Made by a program: the position numbers and the translations under genes | Assembly (NCBI GenBank): GCA_023055425.1 | Contig: JALGPY010000012.1 | Coordinates: 16,131,922-16,195,921 of the forward strand | From: Linanthus parryae | Lineage: Eukaryota > Streptophyta > Magnoliopsida > Ericales > Polemoniaceae | DNA length: 64,000 nucleotides | Reading direction: 5' to 3' | In this document: piece by piece, positions 56,224 through 64,000 of the stretch | Position numbering within the stretch: the stretch's first letter is position 1 | How the letters are laid out: each line of letters starts with the position of its first letter | Notes under the pieces: model-generated | Seen by the model: the letters and a program-made list of their open reading frames with translations, nothing else | Database searches by the model: none | What the model was told of the DNA's origin: nothing

Positions 56224-57645
56224 GAGGGACAACAGCTGTTAGAAAAGATTCACCAACACGCTTGCGGAGAAAGCGAGGTGTCAATCTACAGGAAAGCTCA
56301 GAGATATGGCATTCATTGGCCAAGCATGTCAACAGCTGCAGCCCTGATACAAGGGAAGTGCGAAAGTTGCGCACTAATCAAAGATTCTCTACTCATCGCT
56401 CTAACCGAGGACGACACAGACTGGAGGAAGCCATTGTTCGAATTCCTCACCCAGGGCATTGTACCCGAATCGAGAAAGGAAGCCGACAAATTGAAGAGGA
56501 AAGCTTCTCGATACGTGGTTCAGGAAAACCTGCTTTGGCGAAAAGGTCACGAGGGTAACTTGCTGCGATGCCTAGACGGCAGGGAAGCACAAGAAGTCAT
56601 GGACCTTTCTCATCAGGTGGAACACCAGGGAGGTGCGAAATTATGCAGACAGCTCTTCTCAATCGGATACTTCTGGCCCACGATGGAAGTCGATTGCCGC
56701 ACCAAGGTGCGACGCTGCCAAGAATGCCAATTCAAAGGAAACCTAGTGCACGCCCCAGCCGTGGATCTACATGCATTAGGGACGCCATGGCCATTTCACA
56801 CATGGGCTTTGGACTTCATCGGCCCCATCCGACCAACGTCACATGGGAACCATTTCATTCTCACTGCAACCGAGCTGTTCACCAAATGGGTGGAAGCAAT
56901 ACCACTGAAGACGGCAAACGCGCTGGCTGTGGTTAACTTCATCCAGGAAAACATCGTATGCAGGTTCGGAATCCCAAATACTATTCTTTCAGATAACGGT
57001 ACTCCTTTTGTTAATCGTCAGGTAGCTACGAAACTCGCGGAGTACAACATCAGGCAGATATGCTCCACCCCCTATTATCCAAAGGGAAACGGACAAGTCG
57101 AGGCGACTAACAAAACGCTGTTGAGAATTCTGAGCAAAATGGTCGCAGGTGACCACAAGAAGTGGGCCGACTCTCTTAACATAGCTCTGTGGGCCTACAG
57201 AACCTCTCCAAGGACACCTACAGGGGCCTCGCCATTTCTACTATGTTATGGGGCCGAAGCTGTAGTACCTGCGGAGGTCAGAGTCAATTCGGCTAGGCTG
57301 GCCTTCCATGCACTCTATGAAAACCAACGCGATCATGATTTAGTCTTGCTGGAAGAAAAGCGAGAACAAGCCAAAAGGACTAACAAGCGGTACCAAGAAA
57401 GAATCGCTCGCGCCTATAACAAGACAGTCCAGCGACGGGATTTCGCAGTTGGCGACCTGGTCTTGCGCGCATCTGACCACTGCATGCGAAAAGCAACTCA
57501 TCCAAAGTTCGCAGCTAATTGGGAAGGACCCTTCGAAGTCACAGAAGTCTTCGATAGTGGCTACTGCAGCATACGAAGGTTGCACGGCACAACCTCAACT
57601 CCAAGCTCAGTCAACATGCGCTGGATCAAGAAGTACTATCCTTGA
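56224..57645 (+). CDS. pol: Family D integrase, continuation of pol after a TAA
   Basis: Same frame as the upstream pol, separated by one stop. The first part completes a degenerate zinc-binding module (IHQHACGE, KCESC). A second complete module follows from about 56401 (DDTDWRKPLFEFLTQG; H-X3-H in SHQVEHQGG; RRCQEC). Catalytic core DDE: D in WALDFIGPI, D in ILSDNGTPF, E in GQVEATNKTLL. C-terminal GPFEVTEV and MRWIKKYYP are typical. The first plausible internal start is a GTG at 56278, so translation probably relies on the upstream frame. Confidence 0.9.
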   Translation, partial: EGQQLLEKIHQHACGESEVSIYRKAQRYGIHWPSMSTAAALIQGKCESCALIKDSLLIALTEDDTDWRKPLFEFLTQGIVPESRKEADKLKRKASRYVVQENLLWRKGHEGNLLRCLDGREAQEVMDLSHQVEHQGGAKLCRQLFSIGYFWPTMEVDCRTKVRRCQECQFKGNLVHAPAVDLHALGTPWPFHTWALDFIGPIRPTSHGNHFILTATELFTKWVEAIPLKTANALAVVNFIQENIVCRFGIPNTILSDNGTPFVNRQVATKLAEYNIRQICSTPYYPKGNGQVEATNKTLLRILSKMVAGDHKKWADSLNIALWAYRTSPRTPTGASPFLLCYGAEAVVPAEVRVNSARLAFHALYENQRDHDLVLLEEKREQAKRTNKRYQERIARAYNKTVQRRDFAVGDLVLRASDHCMRKATHPKFAANWEGPFEVTEVFDSGYCSIRRLHGTTSTPSSVNMRWIKKYYP

Positions 57646-57865
57646 CTTCTCTTATTTCATACGTTTTATGATAACGTTGCTTAATGTCTCATGTGGCTAT
57701 GATTGACGCAATCTCCTCTCCCATATGAGAGGATTGTAATCCTATCTCTCCCATATGAGAATGTTATAATAAAAGAATTCTCCCAAATGAGAAGTTCATA
57801 TTTCTAGCCGTTTATATTGCTATATTTAATTTGTTATTGCTGTTAACAATGATTTATTCGCTGCA
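57646..57865 (+). other. Family D 3' region before the repeat
   Basis: No gene. Three copies of a short motif TCTCCCATATGAGA or close variants occur at about 57716-57800, each with TCTC/GAGA symmetry. Confidence 0.5.
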
Positions 57866-58860
57866 ATATCAGCAAATACAAACGCGATCTTAATTGATCA
57901 CCAAAGCCTATCTCTTACGATAGCAGCAGATACAAACGTGATCTTAATTGATCATCAAAGCCTATCTCTCACGATAGCAGCAGATACAAACGTGATCTTA
58001 ATTGATCATCAAAGCCTATCTCTCACGATAGCAGCAAATACAAACGCGATCTTAATTGATCATCAAAGCCTATCTCTTACGATAGCAGCAAATACAAATG
58101 CGATCTTAATTGATCATCAAAGCCTATCTCTTACGATAGCAGCAAATACAAACGCGATCTTAATCGATCATCAAAGCCTATCTCTTACGATAGCAAATGC
58201 GATCTCAATCGATCATCTAAAGCCTATCTCTTACGATAGCAGCCAAACGCAAATGCGATCTTAAGTGATCATCAAAGCCTATCTCTCACGATAGCAGTCA
58301 AAACAAATACGATCTTAATTGATCATCTAAAGCCTATCTCTTACGATAGCAGCCAAACGCAAATGCGATCTTAAGTGATCATCAAAGCCTATCTCTCACG
58401 ATAGCAGCAAAATACAAAAACGATCTCAATCGATCATCAAAATCCTATCTCTCACGATAGCAGTTTATGCAAGTGCGATCTTATATGATCTTCTTAAGCC
58501 TATCTGTTACGATAGCAATTTATACGCAAAGTGATTTTAGTTGATCACCCAAGCCCGTCTGTTACGATGGCAACGTAACTGCAGAACCATCTTGCTAGAT
58601 CTTCTACAGGTCTATCTGCTGCGATAGCAACTTATGCGAGAAACTATCTCAAGCAATTCTCTAATAAAGCCTATCTTCTATGATAGCGATTCGCACCACT
58701 CAACGATCTTAATTGATCTGTTAAAAACTATCTGTTACGATAGCAAAGTTGTGAACGTGATCTCATACGATTTACAACGACCAACTGCAAGCCCATCCGT
58801 CAAGATGGCACAGCTGCGAAATTACGATCTCGAATGATCTAGCGAAACATCTGCGCATTG
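57866..58860 (+). repeat. 54-bp tandem repeat, about 18 units
   Basis: Unit: GATCTTAATTGATC, spacer, CCTATCTCTTACGATAGC, then AGCAAATACAAACGC. Each unit has two inverted repeats, GATC...GATC and CTATC...GATAG. The first six to seven units are almost identical; later ones diverge in sequence and length. Retand from Silene has an amplified tandem repeat in the same place. Confidence 0.9.
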
Positions 58861-60238
58861 ACGTCGCATATGTGAAATCATTATATGGCATTATGCAAGG
58901 CAAAACAAGCCGAAACGCATGCGAAATTGTACTTTGTTGCAAAGAGAAGATAATACAAAAGCTATATATCATTATGAGTCAAATGACTTACAATTTATCT
59001 ATCTAGATAACAGCTTACAAGCGAAAAGCTCGAATCTAACTACAGCAGCCAACACGGCTTACAATACATTCGAAAAATGGCTGGTAAGCCAGAGATGCAC
59101 TAGGGAACTCTCGGCTAAGAAAAGAGAGAATCCACCGGTCTTAACACCGGCAGTGCAGCACGCAGATCTGCGGCCAAAGATCTATAGCAAAAGGGATGCT
59201 GCCGCGAAGAGATCAACTCGTCATTCGCTACATCCCTAGCAGCAAGATCGGAGATGCGATATGCCCAAGACCCCAAGGAATGACAAAAGCCTCTGTCTAA
59301 TCAAGATAGGCGCCGGAGGAGCTTCCTGTGCCGACAGATGTTACTCTGCAAAACAGGCGAAGCAGTCATTCCTCTGGTGATGGACTCCTTGTCATGTTGG
59401 ACAAGGGCATTGACGAGCACCCCGACCTCACAAATGTGAGGGCAACGGATTCTTCCCCGGAGATGCTGAAGAAGAATCCCGCCGTTCATTACGAGACGGT
59501 AGCACGGTCACTTCGGCGCTGCACCTCGCCACGAGGCGGCCGGAAACATGACCTGCACACATAATACACGAAGAAATTTCTTCGAACACACATGAGGTAT
59601 TATCTGCATCCTCTTTATGATGGTTATAAACAGCAATAAGCCTCATAAAGTGGATCTTGGAAACTATTTCTATAGCACAAAGCGCAAACTCAGGATTCAA
59701 AACTTGAAGTTGCCATGAATCAACGAAAAACAAGCGTTGAAGCCAGCAGTCGTAAGGACTCACGGCAAAGCACATGTTTGGGATGAAGAACCCAAATGGC
59801 AAAGACAGGGTTTATATAGACCCTGTGGAGACTCTTCGGTTGCCTAAGATGAGTCAGCAAAATTCAAAAAGAGGGTAAGTTCAATCACTTACGCCTTGAA
59901 AAGCGGTAACAATCAATTACCCTACTAAAGGCTACGACGATTCAGTTGCGTATCCTAATAAATGACGGATAGTCATGATTCGGATGGACTTCCCAACGGA
60001 AGCGTGCTTATCTGCCGAGAAATTAGCGCGAAAATCAAGCAGAAAATCAATTGCTGATGTCATAATTGGATATGCACAGAAATGTCCAATCAAATCCCGA
60101 AAAGGGCAAAACGGGCAAACTCATTGTTTGTTGTTAAAAAAAAAAGGGGGAGAAACCCTAGCAACATTACATTAATGTTTCAAAACATTACATTAATGTC
60201 TCAGCCATTTTCCTGTTTTCTTTTCAAAATTCGAAAAG
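58861..60238. other. Noncoding stretch between repeat and antisense gene
   Basis: No gene supported on either strand; only short unrelated frames. It contains GC-rich parts (59280-59560) and an A10/G5 run near 60137-60153. It would include the 3' end of the antisense transcript. Confidence 0.5.
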
Positions 60239-63200
60239 TCAAAACAAATTCTTGATTAAGGAATCTTGGGGCTCGAACTGCTCGCTCAGCTTCTCCACTT
60301 GTTTCACTTCTTGCTTCAGTTGCTCGCACTTGGCATTCATTTCGTGATACAGCTTCAAAGCTTCATCAACCTTTTGCTTTTGCTGCTCCACCTTCTGCAT
60401 CTCAGCTGCGAGATTCTGGTGACCGAGATTCAAAGTTACAGCTGCGTGAATCAGTGTAACTCTGTCCTTGAGGAATTTGAAACCAAGTCTGCCTTGGACT
60501 TTGAACATGAGATTTTGGCACATGCCACACAGCAATTCAGCACTCTGGGCCGAAATGGTCGCAGGTGTAGCCGCAGACAGCTGCTCCAGTATCCAGTTGG
60601 CTTCAGTAAGGAATAGCCTCCTGTCAAAAGGTCCGATCTCCAGAGATCTCACAAACGATCGGGGGTATCTGAGACGCATTCGAACCACCCAGTCTACATC
60701 GGTTTGCTTCAAACCTGAGACATCAAAAATGGTTATAATGTCAGAACTCGCAAGCAAATAATGCGACGTGCGAACGGTAAATCTTTACTTACCAGTGCCT
60801 TCCAGAATTTCATGAAGAGAAGGGATGCGGGCCACTGGGTTGTTCGAAGACTGCCCTCGCTCCATAGCTCTCCTATCAGCTGCGAGCTCCAACCTCTCAT
60901 AGTCAGGAGGAAGAGTGTAGGCCGCACCAGCTGCGACTACATTCCCAACCTGCGAGCCCCAAATGCTCCACGCAGGAATAGGTGCTTCTGGCTCAGTCAT
61001 CGCCGGAGGCGAAGGGACAGCCGAAGTCGCTGGGCGGAGGACACTCCCAGATGCGAAAACATTAGCATCACTTGTCCTTTCTTCCTCACCACCAGTACGG
61101 ACACCTTCGTCCATCGGCACAGCATCAGCTTCGACATCATCGGAGAGTTCGATGACATCCTCGAAATGCTCACTTGCGTGTCCAGCGGCTGCGACGGGCT
61201 TCTCGGTATGGGAGCTCGAAATTGGAACATGGGATGCAGAAGGCTGACTTCTCTGCTCCAGCTCAGGTTCCTCAGCATGACCTGCGATGCCAAATGCGAT
61301 AATGTGAGGTAACTTGTGTTATAAGTTATTTCGCTATCTTTACTAAAGCTAAGAATAAGCACCTCCACGCGAAGGTGGGATTGAGGTATCCTCATCGTAC
61401 ATTAGGGACGTGGAACCGTGCCCTATCAGTGTATCCTCACTAAGCAAATCTTTAAGAGAAGCGTGACCTGGGATGCGAGTAAACCAGTCATGATTTTGCC
61501 TCAAGTGGCTACAGCCTAGCATGCGCATATCACTCAAAATAATTACCTGAGGGTTCTCCGCATTTGCTTACCAACCAACGGCGAATGTCAGGCTTTGACA
61601 CACCGTGCTTTAACGCACCCACAATTACATCTCTATAAGTAACTGCGAGATTGAAGATCTCACCTTTATCGCCACCTGCGATCTCTGCGAAGTCCGCTTG
61701 GACTTGCTCTAGCTCTGCTGCATCCTCTCCGGGAACCTCATCTTCCTCCTCCACATGAGGAGCCACTTCTTCGGGAAGCTCGTCTTCCTCGCCAACTGGA
61801 CGCACTAAGTCGTCAACATGCTGCTCCTCGAGGCTCCGTTGTTTCACACGCTCGAGCTCCTCTTCCTCTCGCTGCCTTCTTCTTTCAGCAGCCTCCGCGG
61901 CTGTCTTCCGGGACTCAGCAAGAACATCCTCGCTTATAGGATCATCTGAAATGCCAGAATGGGCATCTCTCTTTTGCCTCTTGGTCACAAGGCCACCAAC
62001 GGCTTCATCATCATCATCTGCGAATACATATTTGGTTCAAAGAAAAGAACTACAAAGAAGTCAAGATAAAAGGCAAGGAGATGCGACGGAAGTACCTCCT
62101 GATTCTTCCTCGCGCATCACAACTGTTGCTTCTTCTTCTTCATCACTTGCCTGGGGCTCCTGTCTCTCTTCCTCCTCTTGGTTGAATGGAACGAAAGTCT
62201 CAACTGCGAGATCTTTTCGCACTTTGCTGGGCATACGACCCTTGCCTTTGTCCTTGATGGAAAGGGACCTCACTGGGGGAGAAGCTGGAGCACTCCTAGG
62301 GGAAGAAATCGTAATTCCCTTTTGCCTAGGTCTCTTCACTCTCGGCGCCGCAGTCGCTGGAGGGGACGGGTCATCTCTAGGAGGAGACGGAGCCGGAGGG
62401 TTGTCTATCAGCGAGTCAGCAAAAGTGTTCATGACTCCGCGAACCTTTGTTTCGACCTCGGCATCCATCCTCCATGCTAGCCGGTACGACTCCCCCTTCC
62501 TTCTGGTGGCAACAATGGTGTCCACCAGCGATTTGGAGCGATCACCAGCTGCGAACCTCCGCACATGACACTGAACAATACAGAACGAAAAGCATCAGCG
62601 CAAGAAAAAAAATCAAAAAGCTTGAAGCACATAAGGAAATTGCTTACCTCAGCAAACGCCTTGCTATATTTGATGACCTGCGCGTCACCCTTCTTAATTG
62701 CGTCGACTTGCTCCTTCAGAATGAAATCGGGGCACAAATGATTCTCGCGGTCCCACAGCGAGTAGCAACCATACTCAGACTCGCTCAAGCTGCAATTGGG
62801 GCGAAACGGAAAAGAGTTTCTCTTGATCAAGGGGGCCCTTCCTGGCTGTGCCGCCGCCTCCGTCTCAATCCTCGCTTGCTGGGCAGCCCAGTATGCGAGC
62901 CAGTTCTGGGAACAACCACCCTTGCGAGTTCCCGCAGGCTGCTCGAAGGGAAGATTGCTCATGAGGACCGTCTTGCACTCCTTTGTCAGCAAACGCTTGT
63001 AGCACCCTCTGATAATAGACTGGGGCCAGATCGATGGGGCCACTGCATCAAAACCAAACTGAGGAGAGACCCGAGTGGGGTCAACATCCACTGTAAGCCT
63101 TTCATACCTTGGCGCGAGCTCACGAATATGCTCTGCAAGGGCAGGAAGGGAACCTCGCAGACACCAACAAAAGAACTCACGATAGCGCTCGTGGAAATGC

Positions 63201-64000
63201 GGCCCCTTTTCAAAGAGAAGGTCTTCTGACAAGACCATACCTTTGGAAGGGTATAGCTTTGGGAACCACCGCACATTCTCAACACGTGTGGCATAGGGCC
63301 TGGCAGTAAACTCCTTTCGTTTGTCGCATATCAAACTCCAAGTGCACTTGGTGTTGCTTGCTCCAAACCATCTTGCAGCTCTTCCGCTGTTGCGCGCTTC
63401 TGTCTCGCCTGGGGGACACCACTTATCAAGTGGGAGGGGAGTTGGAGCATAAGACGGCCAGCGCTCGAAAACCCACATTGTCAAAAAGCTGATATTGACA
63501 AAGGTCAGAACATCGAGGCGGCCACGCGATTCCCTCATCGCCAGAACCAGCTGATCCAGTCTATAATATAGCGTGCCCAAAACCAAGGGTCCGAGTGCGA
63601 CTCTCTGGCCAAGAGCGAGCCTCACAGCAAGTGGCAGCACATGGTATAAGACCCCGTCATGGGGGTGACCATCAATCAGATACCTCGACAGCCAAGCACA
63701 GAGAAAGGCACAAAGGGTCAAATGATAACCCTTGCCCTCTACATAATTCTCGGCCTCCGGGTTCTCGCTCAAAAGCTTCTTACTAATGCTGCTGTTCGCA
63801 TAGTCTCGGAAGAAGTACTGCAACCACTTGTTCCAGGTATTCTTCGCAGACGTATCCACCAGCTGCCAGTTCGGAAGAGGCTTCGTAGTGGTCCACCGAG
63901 TGGAGATTTTCTTTACCTCTGCTAGGCACTCCTCCATCTGCGCGTACAAGGCCATTTCAGCAGATGTCCTCAAGTGACTCAAGGGGTCCACCTCACCCAT
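60239..64000 (-). CDS. Antisense Plant Mobile Domain gene, six exons, 5' end outside window
   Basis: Exons on the minus strand: 64000-62648, 62570-62096, 62017-61547, 61467-61363, 61281-60793, 60714-60239 (TGA). The five introns are 77, 78, 79, 81 and 78 bp, all GT-AG, phases 0,1,1,1,1. Exon lengths total 3369 bp, divisible by three, with no internal stop: at least 1122 residues. Exon 1 carries the Plant Mobile Domain pattern (YHLTLCAFLCAWLSRYLIDG, VLPLAVRLALGQRVALGPLV, FLTMWVFERWPSYAP). Exons 2-3 are acidic, Ser/Pro/Lys-rich and disordered; exon 5 similar; exon 6 has a globular part (DWVVRMRLRYPRSFVRSLEI) and a C-terminal coiled coil (EMQKVEQQKQKVDEALKLYH). Such PMD-C proteins occur inside Tat elements; nuclear function is inferred only. 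ATG at 64000 may not be the true start. Confidence 0.8.

Larger units (their letters stand above)
50730..64000 (+). mobile_element. Family D Tat/Retand-like Ty3/gypsy element, right end outside window
   Basis: Probable 5' LTR 50730-51253, tRNA-Trp primer site, one-frame gag-pro-pol with an archaeal-type second RNase H, a 54-bp tandem repeat downstream of integrase, then an antisense multi-exon gene. This order (extra RNase H, 3' tandem repeat, additional antisense ORF) is known from the Tat lineage, for example Retand and Grande. No second LTR copy appears before 64000, so membership of the antisense gene in the element is an inference. Confidence 0.75.

Noticed and set aside
57938..58264. 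108-codon ORF of repeated LIDHQSLSLTIAANTNA units
   Set aside because: Direct read-through of the 54-bp tandem repeat (18 codons per unit); it ends as soon as the units diverge.
57866..58860. Regular repeat resembling a CRISPR array
   Set aside because: Spacers are part of the repeated unit rather than unique, and the context is a plant retrotransposon.

Overview
The window is plant nuclear DNA, almost certainly from a eudicot (species not identifiable). Evidence: plant-specific retrotransposon lineages (Athila, Tat and chromovirus-like Ty3/gypsy; Copia), primer binding sites matching plant tRNAs, GT-AG introns of 77-81 bp and a Plant Mobile Domain protein. I see no rRNA or tRNA gene, no CRISPR array and no ordinary host gene. 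Practically every base can be assigned to an LTR retrotransposon, so coding capacity is mostly gag/pol, much of it broken.

Layout. (1) 1-4097: old Family B element, minus strand, internal part plus 5' LTR. (2) 4098-5360 and 48377-48550: decayed Copia element, split by everything between. (3) 5361-48376: Family A, a gag-only (TR-GAG-like) element expanded to LTR-int-LTR-int-LTR-int-LTR, flanked by one target-site duplication CCAGT. (4) Inside its second gag copy, 14923-40655: Family C, an Athila-like element on the minus strand with identical-length 1568-bp LTRs and duplication CGAGT. (5) Inside Family C, 21241-33778: a younger Family B tandem array (LTR-int-LTR-int-LTR) with near-duplication GCCCC/GCCTC. 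(6) 48551-50729: Copia LTR and a minus-strand Sirevirus-like gag/LTR fragment. (7) 50730 to beyond 64000: Family D, a Tat/Retand-like element with one-frame gag-pro-RT-RH-aRH-IN, a 54-bp tandem repeat, and an antisense six-exon Plant Mobile Domain gene running off the right edge.

How the parts relate. Families B and C share the tRNA-Asp primer site, the same spacer to the LTR, the same 3' noncoding block and the same series of three polypurine-like tracts. B is therefore best read as a derivative of a C-like ancestor whose gag-pol was replaced by a protein of about 386 residues with two zinc-knuckle-like motifs; an Athila-type element would have to supply its enzymes. Family A has gag but only a vestige of protease, so it also depends on others. 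Family D is the nearest to a complete element, with two in-frame stops.

The most unusual signals are: the intact antisense spliced gene in Family D; a set of hairpins in Family C that keep a constant TGCGTATATACGCA head while their flanking stems change with pairing maintained; GATC palindrome clusters at the equivalent place in Family B LTRs; and two independent multi-LTR tandem arrays nested in one another.
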